Assembly (NCBI GenBank): GCA_020636195.1 | Contig: JACJYH010000001.1 | Location: forward strand, 62,001-126,000 | From: Lewinellaceae bacterium | GTDB lineage: Bacteria; Bacteroidota; Bacteroidia; Chitinophagales; Saprospiraceae | Direction: 5' to 3' | Length of the DNA: 64,000 bases | The notes under the pieces: model-generated | What the model was told of the DNA's origin: nothing | The model's database searches: none | Seen by the model: only the letters and a program-made list of their open reading frames with translations | Part shown: positions 9,167-19,018 of the stretch, piece by piece | Layout: each line of letters opens with the position of its first letter | Numbering within the stretch: the stretch's first letter is position 1 | Translations under genes and position numbers: made by a program

Positions 9167-9266
9167 GATTAAATTATTTTTGTTGCTTTTAAAAAACTAT
9201 CACAATTCAAAATGATACCAATATTCTCATTACCTTTGTTGATATTACTTTATTGTTATAAAAATC

Positions 9267-11138
9267 ATGGTATTGAAAATAAAATCTGCAATTTTGAATC
9301 GTTCTTATTTTTGCAGCCGCAAAGATAGAATTTCATTAAATATTAGTTTTAAATTATTTTTTAATCTCTTTCTTTTTATTTTCATCGTTTCCGGACCTAG
9401 GATGCATGGTCAATATGCGCAAGACTTCAATAACGCCAATTGGAGTGAAGGTTGGCAAGGTGATATTTCAAATTTTAAGTTATCAAACAACCAATTGCAG
9501 CTTTCAGCTCCAGCAGCCGGCTCATCCTACATTTACAGGGCATACGACATGCCAAAAGACAGCATTGAAATATTTTTTTATTTGAAAATGGGGTTTGCAC
9601 CTTCAAATGACAATTATTCCAAAATCTACTTGATAATGGATTCGCCCAATGAAAATATGGCCAATGGCTATTACCTAAAGGTAGGAGAAAACGGCAGTAA
9701 TGACGCCTTGATGATATATAAGGTTAATAATGGTGTTTCTACATTGTTGGCTACGGGTACTTTGGGCACTATGTCAACTGACCCTTCCGATGTGTGGCTT
9801 AGATGTAAAATTTACAGAGACGGCGTTTGGAACATTGAAACAAATTATACTGATGGCATTCTTCTTAAGTCTGAAATCAATTTTCAAGATCCTAGCCTTT
9901 CTCTCCCACCGAAGTCTTATTTTGGCATATTTGCAAACTACACTTCCACTAGAGCAGATAAATTTTTCTATGATGACCTTATCATCAGAACAATAGTAAG
10001 AGATAGTATTGCACCTTATTTGGCCTCATTAGAAGCAATTGATGACCAAAAGTTAGACTTGTTTTTTTCTGAACCCATTTCAGAAAATTCAGCAAAAGTA
10101 ATAGGAAATTACTCGATAACTCCCGGAAATGTGAAACCAACTTCTGTCTCATTTTCCACTTCTCAGCCGAATAAAGTCAGTTTGTTGTTTAATCCAAATA
10201 CCTTCGATAGTGGAACCCAATACACCATACAGATTAGCGGCCTTTCTGACAATTCCGGAAATATTCTCAATACTTCGCAAGACTTTGTACTGACGGTTCG
10301 TCCGGATGTGGGAGATTTAAAAATTACAGAAGTACTTACTAATCCATACTCAGGAGGAGAAGATTTTGTAGAAATTTATAATCGCTCTGACAAATTTCTG
10401 AAATTGGACGGTTTAGTCATTAAAAATAGTCAAAAAAACGAACAAAAAACTTTGACGACCAAGTCAATTCTTTTCCCTGAACAATATATAGCCATTTCAA
10501 AAGATACTAGTTTCCTTATCGACACCTACGGACCACCAAGTGATGCGCATTTCTTACAAGGAGATTTACCATCGCTCAACATTGATGGCGCTAATATCAG
10601 CATCCTTTCTTTTGTAAATCAGACATCGATAACTATTGATTCCTTTGATTATGACGTTTCCATGCACAATGCTTTCATAGATGACACAAAAGGAGTAAGC
10701 CTTGAAAAAATTGTCATCGATGGCAATACAAATGATGCCAATAATTGGCAGTCTGCAGCCAGCAGCTATCATTATGCAACACCAGGTTACAGAAATTCTA
10801 ATTTCAAAAATGGAAACCTTCCTTCATCTATAAGTTTTACTCCTGACATCACAACCATATCCCCAAACGGCGATGGAATTGATGACTTTGTCTCATTCAA
10901 TTATTTATTAGACAAGAGTGGATATTTGGCTTCCGTAAAAGTTTATGATTCAGAAGGTGCTTTTTTAGCAGATTTAGAACAAAATACTTTACTTGGTACT
11001 AGCGGATTTTTAAAATGGGATGGAACATTATCAAATCAAGAAAGATTAAGAACAGGAATGTATGTCATATTCAGTAGATTATTTCACCCGGATGGAGATG
11101 TTTTGGAGTTTAAACACGTCATCATTATGGTTAATTAG
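9267..11138 (+). CDS. Secreted lamin-tail/Ig-like protein with gliding-type C-terminal domain
   Basis: A 623-residue exported protein. A hydrophobic signal segment is at about 28-42 (FKLFFNLFLFIFIV), preceded by an unusually long N-terminal stretch. Residues 50-240 look like a beta-sandwich (LamG-like). Residues 245-345 are an SbsA/BIg5-type Ig-like domain (SEPISENSAKV, TQYTIQISGL). Residues 350-500 form a lamin-tail domain (LKITEVLTNP, EDFVEIYNRS, LKLDGLVIKN). The C-terminus has ISPNGDGIDD and TGMYVIFSR, the pattern of FlgD-like/gliding-associated C-terminal domains. A -7 element TACCTTTG is at 9231-9238, but a second TATTTTTG at 9306-9313 lies inside the frame; if used, the true start would be a non-ATG codon just before the signal peptide. 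Role is probably cell-surface adhesion; this is inference. Confidence 0.82.
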   Translation: MVLKIKSAILNRSYFCSRKDRISLNISFKLFFNLFLFIFIVSGPRMHGQYAQDFNNANWSEGWQGDISNFKLSNNQLQLSAPAAGSSYIYRAYDMPKDSIEIFFYLKMGFAPSNDNYSKIYLIMDSPNENMANGYYLKVGENGSNDALMIYKVNNGVSTLLATGTLGTMSTDPSDVWLRCKIYRDGVWNIETNYTDGILLKSEINFQDPSLSLPPKSYFGIFANYTSTRADKFFYDDLIIRTIVRDSIAPYLASLEAIDDQKLDLFFSEPISENSAKVIGNYSITPGNVKPTSVSFSTSQPNKVSLLFNPNTFDSGTQYTIQISGLSDNSGNILNTSQDFVLTVRPDVGDLKITEVLTNPYSGGEDFVEIYNRSDKFLKLDGLVIKNSQKNEQKTLTTKSILFPEQYIAISKDTSFLIDTYGPPSDAHFLQGDLPSLNIDGANISILSFVNQTSITIDSFDYDVSMHNAFIDDTKGVSLEKIVIDGNTNDANNWQSAASSYHYATPGYRNSNFKNGNLPSSISFTPDITTISPNGDGIDDFVSFNYLLDKSGYLASVKVYDSEGAFLADLEQNTLLGTSGFLKWDGTLSNQERLRTGMYVIFSRLFHPDGDVLEFKHVIIMVN

Positions 11139-11146
11139 ATAAAAGA

Positions 11147-12067
11147 GTGAAAAAGTATTTGTTATTCGGCAATAGAATTGTTGCTTCCTTCTTCATCCTC
11201 ACCACTCTCAGTGTTGTCTTTTTTCCGCAAACCAATTATATCAGAGACATTCAAGATTATTTGGTGCACTTTATGTTGATGCTGATTCTGTCAGGGATTA
11301 TCGGGTTAATCATAGGTAATAGAACCGTACTTTTTACCAGTTTCGGATGTGCAGGTATTTTGGCCTTATTTCTGAAAAATGCTTCCAATGACAATCTTAA
11401 AAACCCAACAATCAATCAGCAAATAAAAGTCAGCATTGCACACATAAATTTAGCAGCCGTTTCCGATGTGGAAAATTTTTGGAACATTCTGAAAGATTCC
11501 ACTATTGATGCAGTAATCGTCTATGAATACACACCCGATTGGGATAAAGTCCTAAAGGTAATTTCAAAAAATTATAAACCATACTATAGTACCTATACAA
11601 AGGATGATGTGTACGGGAAAGCTATTTTCTCAGCATATCCAATACTAAATACTGATACCATTTTATACGATAAAAACCCCAATTTGCAATGTTTAATAAG
11701 TAAAAATAGTGCTGAATTCAATATTCTATCCACTTATATTACGCCATCACTCAGTACTTCGTCCAGCAATACATCATCACAAGAGCTTAGCACTATTGCA
11801 AATCATCTTATTTACAAGCAATCACATACCATCGTAAGCGGTGAATTCAACCAAGTTTACTGGTCATTTGATGTCATGAATTTTAGAACAAAAACCAATT
11901 TGCAAAATAGCAGAAGGTCTATCAATCCATCCTCACTGAAGATGCCTTACCAGCATATATTTTATTCTCATGATTTGGAATGTACCATGTTTGAAGATTT
12001 GTTTGAAAACAAAACCACAGATATTGGTTGTAAAGGCACCTACCAAATCAAAGACACATACATCTGA
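11147..12067 (+). CDS. Membrane-anchored EEP-fold protein with eroded active site
   Basis: A 306-residue protein starting with GTG 8 bp after the preceding stop. Residues 7-25 and 40-80 hold about three membrane segments; the rest faces one compartment. The soluble part follows the endonuclease/exonuclease/phosphatase plan: a first strand KVSIAHINL, VIVYEYTPDW where the acidic metal ligand is kept, and the late strand IVSGEFNQ in place of GDFN. The IDHIF-type motif reads YQHIFYS, and the final SDHxP motif is missing. It therefore looks like a divergent, possibly non-catalytic member of the family often annotated as membrane-bound EEP proteins. It sits in a plus-strand run with the lamin-tail protein and the acetyltransferase. 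Confidence 0.65.
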   Translation: MKKYLLFGNRIVASFFILTTLSVVFFPQTNYIRDIQDYLVHFMLMLILSGIIGLIIGNRTVLFTSFGCAGILALFLKNASNDNLKNPTINQQIKVSIAHINLAAVSDVENFWNILKDSTIDAVIVYEYTPDWDKVLKVISKNYKPYYSTYTKDDVYGKAIFSAYPILNTDTILYDKNPNLQCLISKNSAEFNILSTYITPSLSTSSSNTSSQELSTIANHLIYKQSHTIVSGEFNQVYWSFDVMNFRTKTNLQNSRRSINPSSLKMPYQHIFYSHDLECTMFEDLFENKTTDIGCKGTYQIKDTYI

Positions 12068-12071
12068 TATC

Positions 12072-12530
12072 ATGTCATCATCAGAATTGACATTTTCTAT
12101 AAGACCATTTGAAGAGCTTAGTTTAGTGGAACTTTACGAGATTATGCGGTTGCGTCAAGAAGTCTTTGTGGTTGAACAAAATTGCCCTTACTTGGATGCA
12201 GATGGCAAAGATTTGGATAGTCTTCATGTATTAGGATTTGAAAACAAGAAGCTTTGTTGCTATTGTAGGCTTTTGCCGAAAGGAATATCATATCCAGATG
12301 CCACATCCATAGGAAGGGTGATCACATCACAGGAAGTAAGAGGGAAAGGATACGGAAAAAAAATGATGGAAGCCGCCATTTCTACCCTTAAAATGCAATA
12401 TCCCGATCATCCAATAAAAATCAGTGCGCAAAAATATCTCAAATTATATTACGAGTCTTTTGGTTTTGTAGATAGCAACATAGAATATCTAGAAGACAAC
12501 ATTTGGCACATTCTTATGGTTAAACAATGA
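12072..12530 (+). CDS. elaA: GNAT family acetyltransferase, ElaA-like
   Basis: A 152-residue cytoplasmic N-acetyltransferase. I chose the ATG at 12072, 4 bp after the previous stop, because the protein from there (MSSSELTFSI) matches the usual ElaA length and N-terminus; the longer open frame from 11970 runs inside the upstream gene. ElaA hallmarks are the N-terminal MRLRQEVFVVEQNCPYLDADG, the DSLHVLG strand, and the acetyl-CoA-binding loop V-R-G-K-G-Y-G-K. The C-terminus has SFGFV, as in the family. The substrate of ElaA proteins is not established. Followed 19 bp later by the penicillin-binding protein gene. Confidence 0.88.
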   Translation: MSSSELTFSIRPFEELSLVELYEIMRLRQEVFVVEQNCPYLDADGKDLDSLHVLGFENKKLCCYCRLLPKGISYPDATSIGRVITSQEVRGKGYGKKMMEAAISTLKMQYPDHPIKISAQKYLKLYYESFGFVDSNIEYLEDNIWHILMVKQ

Positions 12531-12549
12531 CAAACCTCTCAGCAGATAC

Positions 12550-15024
12550 ATGCCATCAATAAAAAAATCTGATCCGGTGCAACAAAAGCCACCGTATTTA
12601 AAATGGATAGTAGGTACCTTCATTATCGGTATCACCAGTATAATTTTGGTGTTTTTATTTATATCCAAAACATTGCTGCCTGATACTGAAGAGTTAGAAA
12701 ACCCGAAGTACGAAATTGCATCCCAATTCATTTCTTCTGATAATCAAGTATTCGGAAAGGTATTTAAATTTAATCGCGAATGGGTAGAACCCAATGAGCT
12801 CAACCCCATTCTGGTCAAAGCATTGGTTGCCACAGAAGATGAAAGATTTTACAACCATTCCGGCATTGACTTCCGAGCCACAATGAGAGCTATAGTCTAT
12901 ATGGGAAAGAAAGGTGGCGCATCTACCATAACACAACAATTGGCAAAATTATTTTTTACCCAAAGATCAAGTAATTTCATAAAAAGAGTCTGGCAAAAAC
13001 TCAAAGAATGGGTTATCGCCATTGAATTTGAAAAAAGATATACCAAGGAAGAAATTTTGGCGATGTATCTTAATAAAAGCGACTTTTTGTATGATGCTGT
13101 TGGTATAGGTGCTGCGGCAAAAACATACTTTGGTAAAAATCAAAAAGATTTACAAGCGGAAGAAGCAGCAGTTCTCATAGGGATGCTTAAAAATCCAAGG
13201 CTTTACAATCCACATCTCAACCCTGAAAATGCATTTGCCAGGAGGAACGTTGTTCTCAAGCAAATGGTTAAAAATGGATTTCTCACAGAAGATGAGTATC
13301 TCAATAAAAGAGTAAAACAAATCAGCGGAGAGAACTTCAAAAGAGAAGTCCATTATGATGGCATTGCACCCTATTTCAGATCAGAATTGACAAAATGGTT
13401 AAAAAATCTGTTGGACCAAGATCAGTACAGAAAACCTGATGGCAGCAAGTACAATCTTTATGTAGATGGACTCAAAATATACACAACCATAGACTCAAGA
13501 ATCCAAAAATATGCTGAAGAAGCCATGACAGAGCACATGTCACAACTTCAGGCAAAATATTTCAAGATTTGGAGTGGCAAAGATATTCTCACCTATGGAG
13601 CAGATAAAACCCAAGTGGAAATCAGGAAAAAGGCTATGATTCAAATGATGAAGGAATCAGATAGATATAAAACTATCAGACAAAGTTTTATGAGTAAAAT
13701 ATTCAATGATATATCCAATGCTTACGATGGATTCAGCTTGAATGATGCCGATATTTTTAGACTTTATGAGGCCTCAAAAAATAAGAGCCATTTGAAAAAA
13801 TTGCTCTCAGAGAAATCAATTACAGACTATCAATACGACGTTTACACTAAAATTTTGGCAAGTGACTTATGGCCTACCTTGCAATCCCAATGGAACAAAA
13901 TGCAGAAAAAAGTCAATACTGATTTTAATTCAAAAATTAAAATGAGAGTATTTGCATATAATGATATCGGTGAAAAAATTGTGGAAATGACTCCGATGGA
14001 TAGCATCAAATATCATCTCCAACATATGCAGATCGGTTCTGTAGCTGTCGATCCGAAAAATGGAAGCATATTGGCTTGGGTTGGTGGCATCAACCACAAG
14101 TATTTCCAGTATGACCACGTCAATTCAAATAGGCAAGTGGGTTCTACCTTTAAGCCATTTATTTATTCTACTGCAATCATAGAAAATGCCATGTCACCAT
14201 GCTTTAAAGTTACAGATACGAAGCAATGCATACAGGCTAATGATCCAAATTTCAACCTTGCATCCACATGGTGTCCATCCAATTCTGACAATAAATATAC
14301 AGGACAAGCCTATACGCTGAGACAAGCACTCAAGGAGTCAAAAAATACGGTTTCAGTCTTCCTAATGAAAGAAATCGGCAACGTTACATCAGTAAAAAAT
14401 TTATGCCAAAACTTAGGAATTGATCCTGTAAAAATCCCAAATTATCCTTCTATCTGCTTGGGTACGCCTGAACTTTCCGCAATGGATATGGCGAGTGCTT
14501 ATACAACATTTGCCAACGAAGGCATCCACACAAAACCCATTTTTGTAACGAAAATAGAAGATAAAAATGGTAGAATCATTTATTCATCGGTCCCCGAACA
14601 GAAAAAAGCCATCAACCCTAATTATAATTACGTGATAGTAAATATGTTGCAATATGTAGCCAGTGCCATCCAAAACCAATTCAAAACGGAAATTGCAGGA
14701 AAAACTGGAACTACCAATGATTATAAAGATGGATGGTTTGTAGGTTTTACTCCGGATCTTGTCATTTCTACTTGGGTGGGTGGCGATCAAGAATTCATCA
14801 GATTTACGAATATTCAGGATGGTCAAGGTGCTACTATGGCAAGACCATTTTTCGCGAAGTTATTGAAAAAAATAGAAAACGACAATAGGCTTGCATACGC
14901 CAAAAACAGCATTTTTATGAAACCGGAAGGAGATCTCATCGAGTTGGATTGTGATAAATATGATGCTTTATCTAATGCAACCGACACACTAGTCAGAATA
15001 GAGCATTTTGATGATGAGTTTTAG
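12550..15024 (+). CDS. mrcA: Class A penicillin-binding protein (PBP1A type)
   Basis: Bifunctional peptidoglycan glycosyltransferase/transpeptidase, 824 residues, anchored by one N-terminal membrane segment (about 18-40) with the catalytic domains in the periplasm. The GT51 domain has the catalytic glutamate E96 in ATEDERFYNH and the GGASTITQQLAK motif at 122-133. The transpeptidase domain has the active-site serine S532 in GSTFK, the SKN triad at S597, and the KTGT motif at K718. All key residues are present. An insert-rich linker of about 200 residues lies between the two domains. The gene converges on the GH13 amylase gene with only 21 bp between the stops and no obvious terminator. Confidence 0.95.
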   Translation: MPSIKKSDPVQQKPPYLKWIVGTFIIGITSIILVFLFISKTLLPDTEELENPKYEIASQFISSDNQVFGKVFKFNREWVEPNELNPILVKALVATEDERFYNHSGIDFRATMRAIVYMGKKGGASTITQQLAKLFFTQRSSNFIKRVWQKLKEWVIAIEFEKRYTKEEILAMYLNKSDFLYDAVGIGAAAKTYFGKNQKDLQAEEAAVLIGMLKNPRLYNPHLNPENAFARRNVVLKQMVKNGFLTEDEYLNKRVKQISGENFKREVHYDGIAPYFRSELTKWLKNLLDQDQYRKPDGSKYNLYVDGLKIYTTIDSRIQKYAEEAMTEHMSQLQAKYFKIWSGKDILTYGADKTQVEIRKKAMIQMMKESDRYKTIRQSFMSKIFNDISNAYDGFSLNDADIFRLYEASKNKSHLKKLLSEKSITDYQYDVYTKILASDLWPTLQSQWNKMQKKVNTDFNSKIKMRVFAYNDIGEKIVEMTPMDSIKYHLQHMQIGSVAVDPKNGSILAWVGGINHKYFQYDHVNSNRQVGSTFKPFIYSTAIIENAMSPCFKVTDTKQCIQANDPNFNLASTWCPSNSDNKYTGQAYTLRQALKESKNTVSVFLMKEIGNVTSVKNLCQNLGIDPVKIPNYPSICLGTPELSAMDMASAYTTFANEGIHTKPIFVTKIEDKNGRIIYSSVPEQKKAINPNYNYVIVNMLQYVASAIQNQFKTEIAGKTGTTNDYKDGWFVGFTPDLVISTWVGGDQEFIRFTNIQDGQGATMARPFFAKLLKKIENDNRLAYAKNSIFMKPEGDLIELDCDKYDALSNATDTLVRIEHFDDEF

Positions 15025-15045
15025 AAATAATACTTGGAACGGGTA

Positions 15046-18000
15046 TCAATTTTTTATAATATCTACCTTATCAGAGATTTGTAATGTTGAATTACTTCCA
15101 TTAAAATATCCCGAACCTAAACTTGATGTGCTTTGATCGTGCATCAATACATTATTTAAATGTAAGTCTCCTAAATTATAGAAACAACGTCCATCACCGG
15201 AACCATCAGCACAATGAAATTGAATTCCATCAATTGTCACCGTTTTTCCAGCAGCAATTTGACATAATATTCCGGAAAAATCCCCTACAACTGTAATGTT
15301 TTGGGCACCAAAACCTACAATCTCAACATTCTTATCAATGATGAGAGTACTGTTCAAATGTATAGTATCATTGTATAATGGAAACTCTATATTTATGACA
15401 TCACCCGAATTGGCGCATTGGATAGCACTTCTCAAGCTATAGTCCCCGGAATCTGTTGTTGATCTGACATCAGTACAATCATCTATTTTAAAACTTGTGA
15501 ATAACATCATCTCCGAAGGTTGCAAAGTATAGGTGCCATTTTGATTTGCTGATGTGACTACATAAGATGACTCATCCACCAACCCATTATACCTGTACCA
15601 AGTCCCTGTCACGTCAAAATTTGGTGTGACATTGTGTGCAGCTGCGGGGTCCAAATTTGCCACTACGATCGCATGATATCCATCATTAGATGATAGTCTC
15701 ATCACACGTGGTGTTGTTATATTTCCTGCTCCGAGACCAATATTTCCATAATCGGGCGCTGTAGAATACATATCATGCTTTGCACGCATTTTGTAGATTC
15801 TAGATATCAGAGTATATAATTCCCTGCGTTTAGTATCGTCATAATAATCCCAACGAACTGGTTTTTCTCCGGTACGTCCATTGTATTCTATACTATAATC
15901 GTATCCCAATTCTCCAAACTGCCAGGTCATTCGTGGCCCAGGCAAACAAAGATTAAATCCATAGGCAATCTTCAGTCTATCGATCATATTATCCTTGTTC
16001 TTTGTACCATTGAAATACTGCATCAACTCATATCCTAGACGCTCTTCATCATGGCTTTCTCCATAACTCATCCAATGAGGATAAGCAAAATTTCTAGAAG
16101 GAGAATTATACACTCCGGACTCGTAGATATTTGTATTGTCAGTATTATAACCTAAAATGAAGTTTTTTAAATCATTGTGATGGCTTACACCGCTCCACAT
16201 CAGGATACCAAAATCAGCCAAAACCTTATCTTCGGAAGGAACAGCAAGATGCTCGAATATGGCTATTTTACCCGGATAATGAGACCACATTGTATTGATC
16301 ATCCTTTTTAACAGGTCTATTCTGTCTTGATTATATGAGCTGGCCCAATCATCACCCGGTGGAAAACTATTGGGATCGGTTTGTCCAAATCCCTTTGTAA
16401 AATCAAATCTAAATCCATCAAAATTGAATTCAGTAATCCAATATCCCAATATAGAATCTACCATTTTTTGGGTATGGATGCTTTCGTGATTCCAATCGGC
16501 ACCCCAATGTCCGGCGTCACTTTTTACCATTTTATGGGTCGGATTAAACCATGGATTGTCATCAGCAGGTCTATTATATATGGAGTTCCAATACATTTTT
16601 GCCATCACATTTGAGAAGAAGGCATGGTTGAGAACTAGGTCATTTACAACTAATATTTTACGAGCATGACATGCATCAATAAATGCTTTTAAATCAGTGG
16701 CTGTCCCATATGCTTTGTCAGGAGCAAAATAAAAATTTGGGTTATAACCCCAGCTGCTGTTCCCTTCAAATTCTGAAACTGGCATCACATGAATGGTATT
16801 CACTCCTAATCCTTTGATATAATCCAATTTATCTATAGCCGCCAAGTATGTGCCCTCTTCAGTGAAGTCTCTAAAATGCAGCTCATAAATATTCAATTCA
16901 TCTTTATCCGGATGTGTGAATGCGGATGCACTCCATGTATAACTACTTTGGCCGGTTTGAAGTACAGATGCTCTATCCACTGCTTCAGCAGGATACGTAA
17001 TCAAATTGGGATATACACTAGAAGGTATGTTTGCATCATCAGGATCAGATACCTTAGCACAGTATGGGTCGCCCACTTTTAAGTAACCATCAATAAGATA
17101 TTGGAACACATATTCCTGTCCCGGTGTCAATCCTTGAAGCTCAATCCACCAATAATCACCTCTATCACCATCATTGTCCGCATCTGATGTTCCATTCCAA
17201 CCATCATGATCCACGTGCATTAAATAAGATTGGCTGGGAGTCCAATCATTGAAATCTCCAATAACATGTACTGAGTTTTTAGGCGTACTATTATTCCAGC
17301 CTGTCTGAACACCATTTCCATTCAAGTACCGTGTATATGTTGGAGCATGAAGGATTAAAGTTGCTTTAGTTGGATCTTGGGTGTTGTAGTAGATGCCGGG
17401 TTTTTCGTAAGGTCTAGCAATCACTTGGGGTGCATTGAATCCAATTATTTGAAAGGTTTTATACTTCGTCACTGCTCCAACATGGTATTCTAACAAGTAG
17501 GATTTTGTCCCAACAGAAGTTACAGAAAGGTTATAATCAAAAGTATTTCCACCGGTGATATTTGTTATTACGATGTTTTGTCCCCCTGTTGTGTCTTTCA
17601 ATATCCAGTTATCTGCTACATTTGTACCTTGAGCACTGATATGGGTAGTGGAACCTGTTTGCACCGAAATAGAACCATTGGAAGGTTGAAGTAAAATACA
17701 ATATAATCCTGTATTGACAGCATTGAAATAATTGCTCCCACTATTATCTTCTTTTAAATTACCGTCATCGCTCCTAAACAAAAAATTCAACCCAAAAATA
17801 TCATTACTGACATCTACACCAAAATATCCAATCAAATTAGGTGACAACACTTTCCGCCAATGATCAGTACCAACTGAAGTCATTGCTCCAATTCCATCAT
17901 CTTGTCCCCAATTTCCAATCGTCTGACTGAAATTCTTTGGGTTGGTTGATGTGGTAGAAACCCCGGAATGTAGATAAACCTTGGCTTCCCCTGCAAGGTC

Positions 18001-18852
18001 TGTTCCGGCAGCATAAAAATCTATAGTCACATCATTCGTTGGAGATGGAAATACCGGACTCACAGTTACTTTTGGTGTTGATGTGACGGTATAAGAAAAG
18101 TTTGCGCCATTGTTATTATTACCATTAAAAGTATAAAAATCCACATTGGATGAGGATAAAGATATTGTGGGTGACGATGTCAAAATATAATATTGAACAT
18201 TGGTCCCTGTGGTATTTGCCGGAATCTGAGCTTTGAAAAGGGTTCCTATCCCTTCCATCGGTAGTATAGTCGATGATGCCCAATTATTAGATGTATATCT
18301 TAAATACAGTTTTTGACCTGTTGGTAATACTCCATCTGTAGTGGCCAAAACCGTCACCACATTAGAAGCCGTTACATTTCCATTCTGCGGTGATTGCATT
18401 ACACTAAGTACATTTTTCAGATAACCACCAACTTTAAATAATATAAATCTTCCTTCAGGATTGGTACCACCTTGTGATGTTTTGAAAACGTATTTGTCTG
18501 AAGTACTTGTGATGTTCACTTTCATAGCTCCTGAAGTTGTACAGCTACTATTCAACATGTACTCTTGCTCAGGCACAACGGTTACATCACTACCAATGGT
18601 TATTGCACGCTGATGAGTGATTGCATCCCAAGCAATGCCCATTCTAAAATATTGCCATCCGGTACCATTGGGAGATAAAACACCACCTAGACTTGTGCCG
18701 TAAGATGCAGATAAATAATTGAAATTGGAACTTCCTGTAGGGCAACTTCCACCACCCCATCCAGTAGAAAATCCTGTTCCCACCACAGCGTTTTGAGCAG
18801 ATAATGGGAAAACAAATAACATCAAAAATGTAATAAATAGAAAAGGCTTCAT
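15046..18852 (-). CDS. Secreted multidomain GH13 alpha-amylase-like glycoside hydrolase
   Basis: A 1268-residue exported protein with signal peptide ending near FPLSAQ. The first 480 residues contain several beta-sandwich modules; residues about 480-645 look like a CBM48/E-set domain (VHVIGDFNDWTP, YVFQYLIDG). The GH13 barrel follows: region I VVNDLVLNH, nucleophile D817 in GFRFDF, acid/base E867 in AIFEHL, and H934-D935 in GESHDEE, so catalytic residues are intact for alpha-glucan hydrolysis. After an all-beta domain C, residues 1115-1268 form a short beta-helix of the type that starts SLRSAIQCANSGDVI. There is no T9SS sorting domain at the end. A TATCTTTA -7-like element lies at 18933-18940. 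Likely starch or glycogen breakdown outside the cytoplasm. Confidence 0.9.
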   Translation of the reverse strand: MKPFLFITFLMLFVFPLSAQNAVVGTGFSTGWGGGSCPTGSSNFNYLSASYGTSLGGVLSPNGTGWQYFRMGIAWDAITHQRAITIGSDVTVVPEQEYMLNSSCTTSGAMKVNITSTSDKYVFKTSQGGTNPEGRFILFKVGGYLKNVLSVMQSPQNGNVTASNVVTVLATTDGVLPTGQKLYLRYTSNNWASSTILPMEGIGTLFKAQIPANTTGTNVQYYILTSSPTISLSSSNVDFYTFNGNNNNGANFSYTVTSTPKVTVSPVFPSPTNDVTIDFYAAGTDLAGEAKVYLHSGVSTTSTNPKNFSQTIGNWGQDDGIGAMTSVGTDHWRKVLSPNLIGYFGVDVSNDIFGLNFLFRSDDGNLKEDNSGSNYFNAVNTGLYCILLQPSNGSISVQTGSTTHISAQGTNVADNWILKDTTGGQNIVITNITGGNTFDYNLSVTSVGTKSYLLEYHVGAVTKYKTFQIIGFNAPQVIARPYEKPGIYYNTQDPTKATLILHAPTYTRYLNGNGVQTGWNNSTPKNSVHVIGDFNDWTPSQSYLMHVDHDGWNGTSDADNDGDRGDYWWIELQGLTPGQEYVFQYLIDGYLKVGDPYCAKVSDPDDANIPSSVYPNLITYPAEAVDRASVLQTGQSSYTWSASAFTHPDKDELNIYELHFRDFTEEGTYLAAIDKLDYIKGLGVNTIHVMPVSEFEGNSSWGYNPNFYFAPDKAYGTATDLKAFIDACHARKILVVNDLVLNHAFFSNVMAKMYWNSIYNRPADDNPWFNPTHKMVKSDAGHWGADWNHESIHTQKMVDSILGYWITEFNFDGFRFDFTKGFGQTDPNSFPPGDDWASSYNQDRIDLLKRMINTMWSHYPGKIAIFEHLAVPSEDKVLADFGILMWSGVSHHNDLKNFILGYNTDNTNIYESGVYNSPSRNFAYPHWMSYGESHDEERLGYELMQYFNGTKNKDNMIDRLKIAYGFNLCLPGPRMTWQFGELGYDYSIEYNGRTGEKPVRWDYYDDTKRRELYTLISRIYKMRAKHDMYSTAPDYGNIGLGAGNITTPRVMRLSSNDGYHAIVVANLDPAAAHNVTPNFDVTGTWYRYNGLVDESSYVVTSANQNGTYTLQPSEMMLFTSFKIDDCTDVRSTTDSGDYSLRSAIQCANSGDVINIEFPLYNDTIHLNSTLIIDKNVEIVGFGAQNITVVGDFSGILCQIAAGKTVTIDGIQFHCADGSGDGRCFYNLGDLHLNNVLMHDQSTSSLGSGYFNGSNSTLQISDKVDIIKN

Positions 18853-19018
18853 ATTAATTTCTTATATATTAATAAGGTGCATACACATAAAAATTGTGAA
18901 ATCAATATAATCTTTGGCGGGGAATAGACTCGTAAAGATACGATAAAAATAAATTTATGGGCAGAAATTGATTAAAATAACGAATGGATTTTTTATAACA
19001 AAATCCGGAGAACTGGAA

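Noticed and set aside
11970..12071. Upstream extension of the ElaA-like acetyltransferase
   Set aside because: It lies within the EEP-fold gene in another frame; family length fits the ATG at 12072.
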